Source: Halostella limicola
GTDB lineage: Archaea > Halobacteriota > Halobacteria > Halobacteriales > Natronoarchaeaceae
Assembly (NCBI RefSeq): GCF_003675875.1
Contig: NZ_RCDI01000001.1
Span: 1,302,001-1,366,000, forward strand
Reading direction: 5' to 3'
DNA length: 64,000 nt
Below are positions 41,307-51,936 of this stretch, one piece after another. The notes below the pieces were generated by a model. That model was not told the DNA's origin. It worked only from the letters and a program-made list of their open reading frames with translations, and searched no databases. The position numbers were made by a program, and so were the translations under genes. Within the stretch, counting starts at the first letter, position 1. Every line of letters starts with the position of its first letter.

Positions 41307-42728
41307 CTATTCTTTCACGGCGCTCTCCGCCCGCCGCAGCACCTCGCGGACCGGGAGCTCCGTCTCGCCGGCTACCGCGAGGGCGTCGTCGTACTCCGCG
41401 CTCACGTCGTACACCTCGCCCTCGTCGTTGCTGGCGACTTTCACGGCGACCTCGTACTCGCGCCCGTCCACCGAGAGCGTCGCCGTCTCGAAGGCGCGCT
41501 CGGCGATCCAGCGGTGGGTCGCGCCGCCCTCGCGGACCCCGAGGGTCCCCGTCTCCTCGGCGAGGCGGCGCGCGACGGCCTCGGCGTCCTCGGGCTTCGC
41601 GATCACCTTCACGAGGTGGCCCGGCCGGGACTTCTTCATCGTCGTCGGGACGATCGTCACGTCCCGCGCGCCTGCCTCGGAGAGCGTCTCCTGCAGGCTC
41701 CCGAGCACCTCGGGGGCCACGTCGTCGACGTTCGTCTCAAGCACGGCCACGTCGTCGCGGACGAGCCGGCCGCCGTCGGCGGTCTCGGCGCTCGCCGCGT
41801 CGCCGCTCTCGTGCTCTTCGCCGACCATCGCCCGCAGGACGTTCGGGCGGTCGTCGAGGTCGTAGCCGCCCGCGCCGTACCCCGACGCAGTCACGTCGAG
41901 GGCCGGGAGCTCCGCCCCGCCCTCCGCGAAGTGCGCGAGGATCGCCGCGCCGGTCGGCGTGAGCAGTTCCCGTTCGACGGGGCCGCCGCGCACCGCCCAG
42001 TCGGCGCGCTCGACGATCTCGACGACCGCCGGCGCGGGCACCGGGTAGACCCCGTGACTCATCTCGACGGTCCCGCCGCCGGTCCGCACGGGCGTCGTGA
42101 CGACCCGGTCGACGCCGAGGTCGTCGAGCAGCAGCGCCGCGCCGACCACGTCCGCGATCGCGTCGTCCGCGCCCACCTCGTGGAAGTGCGTCTCCGAGAG
42201 GTCGGTGCCGTGGACCGCCGCCTCCGCCTCGCCGAGGACCTCGAAGACGGCGGTCGCGTCCGCGACGACGTCCTCGGGCAGACCCATCCCCTCGACTATC
42301 TCGACGACCTCCGGGTACGTCCGGAGGGGGCCTCGCCCCTCGGCGATCGGGGCGTGGTCGTGCGAGTGGTCATCGTGGGTGTGGCCGTGCGAATGAGCAG
42401 CGTCGTGGGTGTGGTCGTGATCGTGGTCGTGGCTGTGCGAGTGCTCGTGACCGCCGTCGCCGCGGTCGGCCGACCCGTCGTCGCCGCGATCCGAATCGTG
42501 GGAGTGATGGTCGCCCGTTGCCTGATCGGAGTCGTCCGCGCCGGACGCCAGCACCCGAACGTTCGTCGCCGCGATACCGCTCTTCGTCGCCTCGTCGACG
42601 GCGTATTCGACGCCGAGGGCGTCCTCGACGGGAGCGAGGACGGCGGGGTCGGCCCCGGCGGCGACGAGCGCGCCGAGCACCATGTCGCCGCTCGCACCCG
42701 TCCGTCCGTCGAACGCGAGTGTTCGCAT
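41307..42728 (-). CDS. larC: Nickel-pincer cofactor biosynthesis protein LarC
   Basis: LarC is the CTP-dependent nickel insertase that completes the nickel-pincer nucleotide cofactor of lactate racemase and related enzymes. The N-terminus M-R-T-L-A-F-D-G-R-T-G-A-S-G-D-M is diagnostic. H-F-H-E-V-G-A-D-D-A-I-A-D and P-T-G-A-A-I-L follow, with E-T-N-V-D-D and the C-terminal K-K-S-R-P-G-H region. Residues 74-126 contain 18 histidines, a nickel-binding stretch. It is one continuous ORF, unlike the frameshifted larC of Lactobacillus. No larA, larB or larE is in the window. Confidence 0.93.
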   Translation of the reverse strand: MRTLAFDGRTGASGDMVLGALVAAGADPAVLAPVEDALGVEYAVDEATKSGIAATNVRVLASGADDSDQATGDHHSHDSDRGDDGSADRGDGGHEHSHSHDHDHDHTHDAAHSHGHTHDDHSHDHAPIAEGRGPLRTYPEVVEIVEGMGLPEDVVADATAVFEVLGEAEAAVHGTDLSETHFHEVGADDAIADVVGAALLLDDLGVDRVVTTPVRTGGGTVEMSHGVYPVPAPAVVEIVERADWAVRGGPVERELLTPTGAAILAHFAEGGAELPALDVTASGYGAGGYDLDDRPNVLRAMVGEEHESGDAASAETADGGRLVRDDVAVLETNVDDVAPEVLGSLQETLSEAGARDVTIVPTTMKKSRPGHLVKVIAKPEDAEAVARRLAEETGTLGVREGGATHRWIAERAFETATLSVDGREYEVAVKVASNDEGEVYDVSAEYDDALAVAGETELPVREVLRRAESAVKE

Positions 42729-42919
42729 GTTCCCAACTCGGCAGCGGCGCGGGGTTAAGGTTCGGGTCCGCGGGCGTTACGCCTATGTGCCTGCCGCGCT
42801 GACCAACGAATGGTAACACGTGACACTAGACGCGAGCGCGATCGGGGGATGACCCCCCATAACAAAAGACATATCGGCACCGGCGTTCGACTTCCAACCA
42901 TCCCAGCTAGTGTGAAATC

Positions 42920-45145
42920 ATGAATGAAGTCCAACTTGAGGTCGCAAAGGCGTACCCGAACGATTCGGGGCGCGGTATCGCACGCCTCGACCCGGACACG
43001 CTCCTCCATCTGAAGTTGAGCCCGGGTGACATCATCGAGATAGAGGGGGCAGACACCACCGCCGCGAAGGTGTGGCGCGCCGACCGGCAGGACTGGAACA
43101 CCGACACCGTCCGAATCGACGGGTTCACGCGTCAGAACGCCGACGTCGGTATCGGCGAGCGCGTCACCATCCGGAAGGCGGAGGCGACGAAGGCCGACTC
43201 GCTGGTGCTCGCGCCGCCCGAGGAGGCGAGCGTCCAGTTCGGCAGCGACGCCGCCGGCATGGTGAAACGGCAGATCCTGAAGCGCCCGGTCGTCGAGCGC
43301 GACATCGTGCCCGTCATGTCGAGCACGAACCACCCGTTCATGCGCTCGCCGGGGCAGGCGATCCCGCTTATCGCCGTCGAGACCGAGCCCGAGGGCGTCG
43401 TCCTCATCACCGAGGACACGGACGTCGAGCTCCGCGAGGAGCCCATCTCGGGCTTCGAGAAGACCGGCGGCGGGATCACCTACGAGGACATCGGGGGACT
43501 ACAGTCGGAGATCCAGCGGGTCCGGGAGATGGTCGAGCTCCCGATGAAACACCCGCAGATCTTCAAGAAACTGGGGATCGAGCCGCCGCAAGGCGTGCTC
43601 CTGCACGGCCCGCCCGGCACGGGGAAGACCCTGCTCGCCAAGGCCGTGGCCAACGAGACCTCTGCGAGTTTCTTCTCCATCGCCGGCCCCGAGATCATCT
43701 CCAAGTACTACGGGGAGTCCGAACAGCAGCTCCGGGAGATCTTCGAGGACGCGACCGAGGAGGCGCCCTCCATCATCTTCATCGACGAGCTCGACTCCAT
43801 CGCGCCCAAGCGCGAGGACGTGACCGGCGAGGTGGAACGACGCGTCGTCGCGCAGCTGCTGACGATGATGGACGGCCTCGAATCCCGGGGTCAGGTCATC
43901 GTCATCGCCGCGACGAACCGGGTCGACTCCGTCGACCCCGCGCTCCGCCGTCCCGGCCGCTTCGACCGCGAGATCGAGATCGGCGTCCCCGACGAGATGG
44001 GCCGCGAGGAGATCCTCCAGATCCACACCCGCGGCATGCCGCTGTCGGACGACGTCAACCTCGGCCACCTCGCCGACGAGACCCACGGCTTCGTCGGCGC
44101 GGACATCGAGTCACTGACGAAGGAGGCCGCGATGAAGGCGCTGCGGCGGTACCTCCCCGAGATCGACTTGGACGAGGAGGACATCCCGCCGAGCCTCATC
44201 GACCGGATGATCGTCAAACGCCAGGACTTCCGCGGGGCGCTCAACGAGGTCGAACCGTCGGCGATGCGGGAGGTGCTCGTCGAGCTCCCGAAGATCTCGT
44301 GGGACGACGTCGGGGGCCTCGAAACCGCGAAAGAGCAGGTCCAGGAGAGCGTCGAGTGGCCGCTCTCCTCGCCCGAGAAGTTCGACCGCCTCGGCATCGA
44401 CCCGCCGAGCGGCGTCCTGCTGTACGGCCCGCCCGGCACCGGGAAGACGCTGATGGCGAAAGCCGTCGCCAACGAGACCAACGCCAACTTCATCAGCGTC
44501 CGCGGCCCGCAGCTGCTGTCGAAGTGGGTCGGCGAGTCCGAGAAGGCGATCCGCCAGACCTTCCGGAAGGCCCGGCAGGTGTCGCCGACGGTGATCTTCT
44601 TCGACGAGCTCGACAGCCTCGCCCCCAGCCGCGGCGGCGACATGGGCAGCAACGTCAGCGAGCGCGTCGTCAACCAGCTCCTGACCGAACTCGACGGGCT
44701 GGAGGACATGGAGGACGTCATGGTCATCGGCGCGACCAACCGGCCGGACATGATCGACCCCGCGCTGATCCGTTCCGGGCGGTTCGACCGCATGGTGATG
44801 ATCGGCCAGCCCGACACCGAGGGCCGCGAGCGGATCCTGGACATCCACACCCAGGACACGCCGCTCGCCGCCGACGTGTCGCTCCGGGAGATCGCCGAGA
44901 TCACCGACGGCTACGTCGGGAGCGACCTGGAGAGTATCGCCCGCGAGGCCGCCATCGAGGCGCTCCGCGAGGACGACGAGGCCGAGGACGTCGAGATGCG
45001 CCACTTCCGCAAGGCAATCGAGAACGTCCGGCCGACGATCACCGAGGACATCCTCGACTACTACGAGCGCATGGAAGACGAGTTCAAGGGCGGCACCGCG
45101 AAGCCGGACCGCGACCGCACGGGCGGCCGCATCGGCTTCCAGTAG
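42920..45145 (+). CDS. Cdc48/p97-type AAA ATPase
   Basis: This 741-residue protein unfoldase has an N-terminal double-psi barrel substrate domain (~1-185), then two AAA modules. Walker A G-P-P-G-T-G-K-T occurs near residues 230 and 504, Walker [10 protein letters not shown] and V-I-F-F-D-E-L-D-S. Sensor I (A-A-T-N-R, G-A-T-N-R), Arg fingers (R-R-P-G-R-F-D-R) and pore-loop K-Y-Y-G-E-S / K-W-V-G-E-S are present. It delivers substrates to the proteasome. Haloarchaea have several paralogues, so I give no number. Divergent from larC across 191 bp. Confidence 0.97.
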   Translation: MNEVQLEVAKAYPNDSGRGIARLDPDTLLHLKLSPGDIIEIEGADTTAAKVWRADRQDWNTDTVRIDGFTRQNADVGIGERVTIRKAEATKADSLVLAPPEEASVQFGSDAAGMVKRQILKRPVVERDIVPVMSSTNHPFMRSPGQAIPLIAVETEPEGVVLITEDTDVELREEPISGFEKTGGGITYEDIGGLQSEIQRVREMVELPMKHPQIFKKLGIEPPQGVLLHGPPGTGKTLLAKAVANETSASFFSIAGPEIISKYYGESEQQLREIFEDATEEAPSIIFIDELDSIAPKREDVTGEVERRVVAQLLTMMDGLESRGQVIVIAATNRVDSVDPALRRPGRFDREIEIGVPDEMGREEILQIHTRGMPLSDDVNLGHLADETHGFVGADIESLTKEAAMKALRRYLPEIDLDEEDIPPSLIDRMIVKRQDFRGALNEVEPSAMREVLVELPKISWDDVGGLETAKEQVQESVEWPLSSPEKFDRLGIDPPSGVLLYGPPGTGKTLMAKAVANETNANFISVRGPQLLSKWVGESEKAIRQTFRKARQVSPTVIFFDELDSLAPSRGGDMGSNVSERVVNQLLTELDGLEDMEDVMVIGATNRPDMIDPALIRSGRFDRMVMIGQPDTEGRERILDIHTQDTPLAADVSLREIAEITDGYVGSDLESIAREAAIEALREDDEAEDVEMRHFRKAIENVRPTITEDILDYYERMEDEFKGGTAKPDRDRTGGRIGFQ

Positions 45146-45238
45146 CCCCCGCCGCGACTCCGTTCTCCCGCCGTTTTCGTCCGCGCCGAGGACAACCGTT
45201 TTAACCTCCTGACACATACGCGGACCGTAACTACCGCC

Positions 45239-46804
45239 GTGAACGGACCACCACCCGACGATCCGGAGGAGGACGTGCTCGCGGGCGGGGAGGACGCCTA
45301 CAGCGCGCTCCGCGACCCGACCGTGCTCCTCCTGTTCGCCATCGTCCTCGCGACGCTCGTCGCCATGGTGGCCGGGTTCGGCGGTACGGGGGCGCTCGCG
45401 GGCAACGAGAGCAACGAGCCGACGTTCCCCATCCTCGACCTCGGCGACGAGGGCCCGTCGACCGACGTGGTCGAGCTCCGCGTCGCCGTCAATCAGTCGT
45501 CCGTCCGGCCCGGCGACGCGGTCGCGATGACCGTCACGCGGGTCGACGGCACCCCGGTACCGAACGCGTCCGTCCGCGTCGGCGGGCGGACCCACGTCAC
45601 CGACGAGAACGGGACGGTCGTCGTCAGGTTCGACGGCGGCGAGCACGTCGTCTCGGCGACCGCCTCGGCGAACGGCACCCAGTTCGTCGACGCGCGTCGA
45701 ACCGTCGTCGTCGAGCGGTACGTGACGGATCTGACCCTGCGGGCGAACGCGACGAACGTCACGGCCGGCGACGCGGTCCGCTTCGCCGTGACCGACGGCG
45801 AGGAGGGCGTCCCCGCCACGGTGTCGGTCGCCGGGAGTCGCCACGCCACGAACGAGAGCGGCGTCGCCGTCGTCACCCTCGACCGGGCGGGCGAGTTCAC
45901 CGCCGCCGCACACAAGGCGGACACCCCGTCGCGGCGGTTCAACGGCAGCAGCGTCACGGTGTCGGTGACGCGCCGGACCGCGACGCTCTCGGTCGCCGTC
46001 GAATCGTCCGACCCGGTCGCGCACGAACCCGTCCCCGTGCGCGTCACGCGGGACGATACCGGCGGCCCGGCCGACGCGACCGTCACCGTCGACGGCGAGC
46101 AGTACCGGACCGACGAGGACGGTCGGGTCAACGTGACCGCGGACGCGGTCGGCGACCTCCCGCTAACGGCCACTGCGGCCGACACGCCGGCAGTCACGTT
46201 CCGGCCCGCGGAGCGCACGCTGTCGGTCTCGCGTCGGCCGGTCTCGCTTTCGCTGTCGGCGAACCGCACCACGGTGCCGGAAGGCGAGGCGGTTCAGTTC
46301 GTCCTGACGCGGACGGACACGGGAGCGAGCGTCGACGGGACGGTGACCGTGAACGGCACCGAGTACCGGACCGACGCGAACGGGACGGTCGCCGCGACGT
46401 TCACGGAGCCCGGCCGCGTCATCGTCCGCGGAGCCCGCGAGGACTCGGCGACGGAGACGTTCGGCACAGCGAGCGAGATCGTCACGGTCCGCGGCCCGGC
46501 GTACTCGCTCTCGTCGTTCGAGGCCCCGACGGCGGCCGAGGCCGGCGAGAACGTCACCGCGACCGTCACGGTCACCAACGACGGGAACGAACCCGGCGAC
46601 GGGACCGTCGAGTACCGCTTCGACGGGACCGTCCTCGACGAGCGACGCGTCGCGCTGGACCCGGACGAGTCGACGACGGTGACGTTCGAGGCGGCCATCC
46701 CGGCGGACGCGGAGCCCGGCGACTACCGGCAGGCGACAGTCACCGCGGACGGTACTCTCGACGAACCGATAACAGTTACCAACGGGAACGAGACGTCGGC
46801 GTGA
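45239..46804 (+). CDS. Membrane-anchored surface protein with repeated Ig-like domains
   Basis: The protein has 521 residues (GTG start). A short cytoplasmic segment and one membrane anchor (~27-52) are followed by an exported region of at least five beta-sandwich repeats of ~75-90 residues. Each repeat carries a phrase such as V-P-N-A-S-V-R-V-G-G or G-T-V-T-V-N-G-T-E-Y, then a T-D-E/A-N/D-G-x-V motif. The last domain (~420-515) is CARDB-like (A-E-A-G-E-N-V-T-A-T-V-T-V-T-N-D-G). Many N-x-S/T sites suggest N-glycosylation. Probably surface structure or adhesion. Confidence 0.75.
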   Translation: MNGPPPDDPEEDVLAGGEDAYSALRDPTVLLLFAIVLATLVAMVAGFGGTGALAGNESNEPTFPILDLGDEGPSTDVVELRVAVNQSSVRPGDAVAMTVTRVDGTPVPNASVRVGGRTHVTDENGTVVVRFDGGEHVVSATASANGTQFVDARRTVVVERYVTDLTLRANATNVTAGDAVRFAVTDGEEGVPATVSVAGSRHATNESGVAVVTLDRAGEFTAAAHKADTPSRRFNGSSVTVSVTRRTATLSVAVESSDPVAHEPVPVRVTRDDTGGPADATVTVDGEQYRTDEDGRVNVTADAVGDLPLTATAADTPAVTFRPAERTLSVSRRPVSLSLSANRTTVPEGEAVQFVLTRTDTGASVDGTVTVNGTEYRTDANGTVAATFTEPGRVIVRGAREDSATETFGTASEIVTVRGPAYSLSSFEAPTAAEAGENVTATVTVTNDGNEPGDGTVEYRFDGTVLDERRVALDPDESTTVTFEAAIPADAEPGDYRQATVTADGTLDEPITVTNGNETSA

Positions 46805-46975
46805 CGCCGATCGCTAATTGCTAGCTCATGTGCGGTTCTGAACCGTCTACGGTCCTCTAGTCCGGTGATGAAACGTAGTAGGAACCTGGTAATTACCGTA
46901 AAAAGTAGTGAAATAAATTGAACACTCGCGCGGTTATATGTGGGTGTCTGACGTACGCGTGACTAGGCGCCCACA

Positions 46976-47230
46976 ATGTCAGGTCCCTCACCGCTGCACA
47001 ACGAGCAAGCCGCCACCGAGGCCGGGGAGAGCGACCGCCGGGTCGGCGTCGACGCCCTCGCGCCGCCGGTCCGGATGGTGAGCTTCTGGATGGCGGTCGC
47101 CCTCCCGTTCCTCCACGTCCCCCTCCTGTTCAGGGGGCTGACCGGCCCGACCGAGACGCTCACCTTCCTCGGCCTCCTCGCGCTGAACCTCGTGGCGCTG
47201 CTCGTCGGTCATCCGCACAACAGCGAGTAA
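46976..47230 (+). CDS. Small two-helix membrane protein (84 aa)
   Basis: A hydrophilic N-terminus (~30 residues, with A-T-E-A-G-E-S-D-R-R) precedes two membrane helices at ~34-52 and ~60-79, joined by R-G-L-T-G-P-T-E-T. No family recognised. The upstream 171-bp spacer is AT-rich, with TTATATG at 46934-46940 as a probable TATA element, ~36-42 bp before the ATG. Confidence 0.65.
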   Translation: MSGPSPLHNEQAATEAGESDRRVGVDALAPPVRMVSFWMAVALPFLHVPLLFRGLTGPTETLTFLGLLALNLVALLVGHPHNSE

Positions 47231-47298
47231 CGTCCGACAATCACCCCCACAGGGGTCCCGCCGGATCCTCACCGGCGGACGCACCCCGAGCGCGACAC

Positions 47299-48222
47299 TC
47301 ACTCCGCCGTCGAGCGCCGGAGCCAGTCGAACTCCTCCAGCAGCGCTCGGCGCTTGATGAGGACGAACCCGGCGAAGATGACGAGGAAGCCGACGACCGT
47401 CGGCGCGCCGATGACTTCGTCGAGGAATACCCACCCCGACACCGCAGCGAACACCGGCGCGACGTACGACACCAGGTTGATCTCGATCGGGCCGAGCCGC
47501 TCCAGCAGGTCGAAGTAGATCAGGAAACCCAGCGCGCTCGCCACGACGGAGAGGTACGCGAGCGCCGCGATCGCCTCCGGAGTCCACGCCACGTCCGCGA
47601 TCGACTCGTTCGGCAGTAGCGCGCTCACGCCGTGCATCAGGAGCGCGCCGCCGATCATCGACCACGCCTCCATCGTCTCTATCGGCATCTCGGCGTCGAT
47701 GCGCCGGGTGAGGACGCTCCCCAGCGCGAACGAGGCCGCCGCGGCGAACACGAGGAGCTTCGCTACCACGTCGTCGGCGAGCAGGTCCGACGGGTCCGGC
47801 TGCGCGAGGACGGCGACGCCGAGCAGCCCGAGAAAGAGGCCGGCGATGCCCGCCGCCGTCATCCGCTCGCTCGGCAGGAGCAGCCGCGCGAACCCGGTCG
47901 TCAGCACGGGCGAGAGCGAGACGATGACGGCCGCGGCGGCGCTCGTGGTGTTCAGTTCGCCGACGAAGAGGAACGCGTGGTAGGCGGCGATGAGCAGCGC
48001 CGACCCGACGGCGACGAGCGCCCACTGGCCGCGCCCCCGCGGGAACGGGTCGTCGACGACGTACGCGGCGTAGCCGAGCATCAACACGCCGGCGACGTCG
48101 TAGCGGACGGCGGCGAACAGGACGGGCGGGAAGTACTCCAGCCCGGCCTTGATCGCCATGAACGCCGTCCCCCACATCGCGGCGAGCAGGACGAACAGCG
48201 ACAGGTTCCGGTAGCGGCTCAC
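47299..48222 (-). CDS. EamA/DMT-family transporter
   Basis: This 307-residue membrane protein has ten predicted helices arranged as two EamA repeats. The first ends near residue 135 and the second starts near 150. Family phrases are A-A-M-W-G-T-A-F-M-A-I-K-A-G-L at the N-terminus, N-T-T-S-A-A-A-A-V-I-V-S-L-S-P-V-L-T in repeat 1, and the mirrored V-S-Y-V-A-P-V-F-A-A-V-S-G-W in repeat 2. It likely exports metabolites or amino acids; substrate unknown. GTG start at 48222. Confidence 0.88.
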   Translation of the reverse strand: MSRYRNLSLFVLLAAMWGTAFMAIKAGLEYFPPVLFAAVRYDVAGVLMLGYAAYVVDDPFPRGRGQWALVAVGSALLIAAYHAFLFVGELNTTSAAAAVIVSLSPVLTTGFARLLLPSERMTAAGIAGLFLGLLGVAVLAQPDPSDLLADDVVAKLLVFAAAASFALGSVLTRRIDAEMPIETMEAWSMIGGALLMHGVSALLPNESIADVAWTPEAIAALAYLSVVASALGFLIYFDLLERLGPIEINLVSYVAPVFAAVSGWVFLDEVIGAPTVVGFLVIFAGFVLIKRRALLEEFDWLRRSTAE

Positions 48223-48334
48223 AGTGCTCCATTCGCTCCCACCGGGCTCAATGTTTCGATTCGCAACACGATTGCCGGCGGCCGGCGGGCGAGTTCAGTC
48301 CGGCCGAAACGGCGCGGTGGTCGGCGGCCCCGCG

Positions 48335-49651
48335 TCAGTCGTCGCCGGATCGAGCCCGCTTTTCGCCGGAGCGCTCGACCAGTTCCTCCCGCGGTTCGCT
48401 CGGTTGGTCGTAGAGGTGGCAGGCCGTCGCGTGCGGGCGCTCCTGCAGCACCGGCACGACCCGCTCGCAGACGCTCTCGTAGTGTGAGCGCAGCAGTCCG
48501 GCGGCGTCCTCGCGGTTCCCCGCCGCGAGCAGTTCGAACGCCTCCCGAACCTGCTCGTCGTGCGGCGCGGGGAGCGAGCGGTCGAGTTCGCGGTCGCTGA
48601 CGGCCTCGGCGACCGCGCTCGGGTCCGCCGCCTCGCCGAGGTCCTCTCGGACGCTCTCGACCGGCACCTCGTCGGCCTGGATCCGTTCGCGGACGGTCAT
48701 GATCGCGCGGTAGTCCTCCTGCGCGATATCGAGGTCCGCCGGCGGGATGACCTCGGAACAGCGCGTCCGGAACCGACAGCCGCTCGGCGGATCCCGCGGC
48801 GAGGGGACGTCGCCCTTCAGCGTCTCGACGGTCCGGCCCTGTTCGTCGGTCGACGCCCGCGGGACGCTCTCCAGGAGCGCCCGCGTGTAGGGGTGTTCGG
48901 GGGCCTCGAATATCTCGTCGGTCGGCCCCACCTCGGCGACTCTACCGAGGTACATGACGGCGACGCGGTCGCAGATGTGCCGGACGACGGAGAGGTCGTG
49001 CGCGATGAACAGGTAGGTCAGGTCCAGTTCCTCCTGAAGCTCCTCGAGCAGGTTGAGGATCTGGGCCTGCACGGAGACGTCGAGCGCCGAGACCGGCTCG
49101 TCGAGCACGACGAACTCCGGCTCCAGCGCCAGCGCCCGCGCGATCCCGATCCGCTGGCGCTGCCCGCCGGAGAACTCGCTCGGGTAGCGGTCGCGCTGCC
49201 CGGCGGAGAGCCCGACGCGTTCGAGCAGCTCGCCCGCCCGTTCCGCGCGCTCCGCCTTCGTCCCGACGTCGTGGATCCGGAGCGGCTCCGTGACGATGTC
49301 GCCGGCGGTCATCCGCGGGTCGAGCGACGAGAACGGGTCCTGGAAGACGATCTGGGCGCGCTTGCGGAACTCCGTCAGCGCCTCGTCGTCCATCTCGAAC
49401 ACCGCCTCGCCGTCGAAGGTGACGCTCCCGCCGGTCGCCTCCCGCAGGCGCAGCAGCGTCTCGCCGGTCGTCGACTTGCCGCAGCCGGACTCGCCGACGA
49501 GGCCGAGCGTCTCCCCGCGCTCGATGTCGAAGGAGACGCCGTCGACGGCCTTGACGCTCACCGGGTCGTTGCCGAGCAGGCGGTCGACCAGCGTGTCCTG
49601 CTCGTAGTAGTACTTCTCCAGGCCGTCGACGGAGACGAGTCGCTCAGTCAT
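48335..49651 (-). CDS. Peptide ABC transporter ATPase (DppF/OppF-like) with a long insertion
   Basis: This is the second ATPase of a peptide importer (438 aa). Walker A is [10 protein letters not shown], signature F-S-G-G-Q-R-Q-R, Walker [14 protein letters not shown]-loop I-A-H-D-L. The C-terminal oligopeptide domain starts F-R-T-R-C, but its partner cysteine motif A-T-A-C-H-L-Y appears ~100 residues later. The intervening acidic helical segment makes the protein about 100 residues longer than typical OppF. It overlaps the upstream ATPase gene by 8 nt and is last in the operon. Confidence 0.92.
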   Translation of the reverse strand: MTERLVSVDGLEKYYYEQDTLVDRLLGNDPVSVKAVDGVSFDIERGETLGLVGESGCGKSTTGETLLRLREATGGSVTFDGEAVFEMDDEALTEFRKRAQIVFQDPFSSLDPRMTAGDIVTEPLRIHDVGTKAERAERAGELLERVGLSAGQRDRYPSEFSGGQRQRIGIARALALEPEFVVLDEPVSALDVSVQAQILNLLEELQEELDLTYLFIAHDLSVVRHICDRVAVMYLGRVAEVGPTDEIFEAPEHPYTRALLESVPRASTDEQGRTVETLKGDVPSPRDPPSGCRFRTRCSEVIPPADLDIAQEDYRAIMTVRERIQADEVPVESVREDLGEAADPSAVAEAVSDRELDRSLPAPHDEQVREAFELLAAGNREDAAGLLRSHYESVCERVVPVLQERPHATACHLYDQPSEPREELVERSGEKRARSGDD

Positions 49652-50834
49652 CGGTTACCTCCGCGAAGTAGTCGTCGGCTAACGCTTCGCTCGGGTCGTA
49701 CGGCCGCTCGGCGAGCACGCACCGCGCGAGGTGGCCGTCCTCGCCGTCCGCGGGCAGCTCCGGCGGGTGGTCGAGACACGACTCCATCGCCTTCGGACAG
49801 CGGTCGGCGAAGTAGCACCGGTCGCCCATCTCCGAGGCGTACAGGTCGGGGACGTTGCCCTCGATCGGGTTCAGCCGCGGGGCGGGGTCGTCCAGGTCGG
49901 GGACGCTCCCGAGCAGCCCCTCCGTGTACGGGTGGACGGACCGGTCGAACACGTCCTTCAGGGTGCCGCGCTCGACGATCTCGCCGGCGTACATCACGCC
50001 GACGCGGTCGCACATCCGCGCGATGACGCCGAGGTTGTGGGTGATCATCAGCACGCTCATCCCGACCTCGTCCTGCAGGTCGCGCAGGAGGTCGAGGATC
50101 TGGGCCTGGATCGTCACGTCCAACGCCGTCGTCGGCTCGTCCGCGATGAGCACGTCGGGCTCGCCGGCCAGCGCCTGCGCGACCATCGCGCGCTGGAGCA
50201 TCCCGCCGGAGAACTGGTGGGGGTACTCGTCGGCGCGCTCCTCCGGGTCGGGGATGCCGACCTGGTCGAGCAGTTCGACCGCGCGCTCGCGGCTCTCGCC
50301 GGTGACGAAATCCCGGGAGTCGAAGATCGTCCCGACCAGCAGGTCGCCGAGGCCGAAGCCCTGGCTGCGCGACCGGGTCGAACGGGGGTCGGCCGACGCC
50401 CGGCGCTGGACCTCGACGGCCTCGGCGATCTGTTCACCGACCGTGAGCGAGGGGTTGAGGCTGCTCATCGGGTCCTGGAAGATCATGCTGAACGACGGCC
50501 CCCGGAGGGACCGACGCACCCGCGCGGGCAGCCGGCGGACGTCGACGTAGTCGCCGTCGACGGCCGCCGGGTGGTCGTCGGCGACGCTCGCCGCGAGGTC
50601 CGCGTTGCGGTACCAGATCTCGCCGCTGGTCACCTCGCCCGGCGACTCCACGAGGTCGACGACGGAGAGCGCGGTGACGCTCTTGCCGGAGCCGCTCTCC
50701 CCGACGACGCCGAACACCTCGCTCTCGCCGACGTCGAAGCTGACGGACTCGACGGCGTTGACCTGCCCCGACTCCGTGAAGAACCGCGTCGAGAGGTCGC
50801 GGACCTTGAGTATCGGCTCCGCCACGTCAGACAC
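49644..50834 (-). CDS. Peptide ABC transporter ATPase (DppD/OppD-like)
   Basis: This 396-residue ATPase has Walker A G-E-S-G-S-G-K-S near residue 41, signature F-S-G-G-M-L-Q-R, Walker [13 protein letters not shown] and H-loop I-T-H-N-L. The C-terminal cysteine region reads [11 protein letters not shown] and H-L-A-R-C-V-L. Residues ~135-180 carry an insertion between the Q-loop and signature. GTG start; overlaps both neighbours by 8 nt. Confidence 0.93.
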   Translation of the reverse strand: MSDVAEPILKVRDLSTRFFTESGQVNAVESVSFDVGESEVFGVVGESGSGKSVTALSVVDLVESPGEVTSGEIWYRNADLAASVADDHPAAVDGDYVDVRRLPARVRRSLRGPSFSMIFQDPMSSLNPSLTVGEQIAEAVEVQRRASADPRSTRSRSQGFGLGDLLVGTIFDSRDFVTGESRERAVELLDQVGIPDPEERADEYPHQFSGGMLQRAMVAQALAGEPDVLIADEPTTALDVTIQAQILDLLRDLQDEVGMSVLMITHNLGVIARMCDRVGVMYAGEIVERGTLKDVFDRSVHPYTEGLLGSVPDLDDPAPRLNPIEGNVPDLYASEMGDRCYFADRCPKAMESCLDHPPELPADGEDGHLARCVLAERPYDPSEALADDYFAEVTDD

Positions 50835-51936
50835 CTCCCTCCCCGCCGATGTCGGGGTCTAATGCGTCGCGCAGCCAGTCGCCGAGCAGGTTCAGGCCGA
50901 CGACGGTGAAGACGATGGCGAGGCCGGGCATCGCCGCGATCCACCACGACGTGGACTGGTACTGCCGCCCCAGCGCGATGTCGAAGCCCCAGGACAGCGA
51001 CGTGCCGGAGAACCCGAGGAACGAAAGCGCGCTCTCGAGCAGGATGATCGCCGCCACCTGGATCGTCCCGAGGACGATGATCGGGGTGATGGCGTTCGGC
51101 AGGACGTGCCTGCCGATGATGTAGCGGTCGCTCGCGCCCAGCGCGCGCGCCGCCTTGACGTACTCCTCCTGTCTGAGCGACAGCGCCTCGCCGCGGGCGA
51201 CCCGGGCGAACCACACCCAGTTCACCAGCGCGACGACGATGACGACCGTCCCCGGTATCACGACGTTCTCGGGCATCCCCGTCTCCCAGCCAACGAGCGG
51301 TCGTACCGCCTCGGAGAGCCCGGAACTGACGATCGGGTCGGGGATCCGCTTCGCGGCGGTGCCCCACACGCCGACGAGGGCGATGGCGAGGACGAGCGAC
51401 GGGAACGCGAGCATGATGTCGGCCCCGCGCATCAGGGCGTCGTCCACCCGCCCGCCGTAGTAGCCGGCCGTCAGGCCGACCGTGACGCCGACCACGGCCG
51501 CGAGCAGCGTTCCGAGGACGCCGACGAGCATCGACGTGCGAGCCCCGTAGATCACCCGCGAGAGGATGTCCCGGCCGTTCGCGTCGGTGCCGAGCGGGTG
51601 GGCGAGCGAGGCGTTCTCGTACACCGTCCGCTCCTCGGTCTTGGGCGTCCCGTTCTCGATGACGACGCTGCCGTTCTCCTTGACCGTCACCTCCTCTGTC
51701 TTCTCCGTGCTGAACCCGAGCGGCGGGTTCTGCGACTCGTCGAGGTTCTGTTGGGTCGGGTCGTGGGGCGCGAAAAGCGGCGCGAACGTCGCCATCACGA
51801 TCATGAACAGCACGACCGCGATGCCGACCTTCGCCAGCGCGGACTGGCGAAGTTCGCGCCTGAGGTTCCTGAGGGTTCGCGGCGAGACCACCCGTTCGAG
51901 CACGCTTCCGAGGAGTCGACGTATGCGGTCAATCAT
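50827..51936 (-). CDS. Peptide ABC transporter permease (DppC-like)
   Basis: This 369-residue permease has an N-terminal OppC domain with its membrane helix (~35-55) and then five further helices in the BPD_transp_1 domain. Landmarks are H-P-L-G-T-D-A-N-G-R-D-I-L-S-R-V-I-Y-G-A and the EAA loop Y-V-K-A-A-R-A-L-G-A-S. A periplasmic-side insertion of ~45 residues between helix 1 and the G-T-D-x-x-G-R-D motif is rich in E, T, N and V. It overlaps both neighbours by 8 nt. Confidence 0.94.
   Translation of the reverse strand: MIDRIRRLLGSVLERVVSPRTLRNLRRELRQSALAKVGIAVVLFMIVMATFAPLFAPHDPTQQNLDESQNPPLGFSTEKTEEVTVKENGSVVIENGTPKTEERTVYENASLAHPLGTDANGRDILSRVIYGARTSMLVGVLGTLLAAVVGVTVGLTAGYYGGRVDDALMRGADIMLAFPSLVLAIALVGVWGTAAKRIPDPIVSSGLSEAVRPLVGWETGMPENVVIPGTVVIVVALVNWVWFARVARGEALSLRQEEYVKAARALGASDRYIIGRHVLPNAITPIIVLGTIQVAAIILLESALSFLGFSGTSLSWGFDIALGRQYQSTSWWIAAMPGLAIVFTVVGLNLLGDWLRDALDPDIGGEGGV

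Noticed and set aside
42518-42802. Open frames opposite the His-rich part of larC
   Set aside because: They arise from the repetitive CAC/CAT codons of larC read in other frames.
44111-46024. 637-codon open frame on the minus strand
   Set aside because: Spans the end of cdc48 and the start of the Ig-like protein in antisense; no domain and no promoter.
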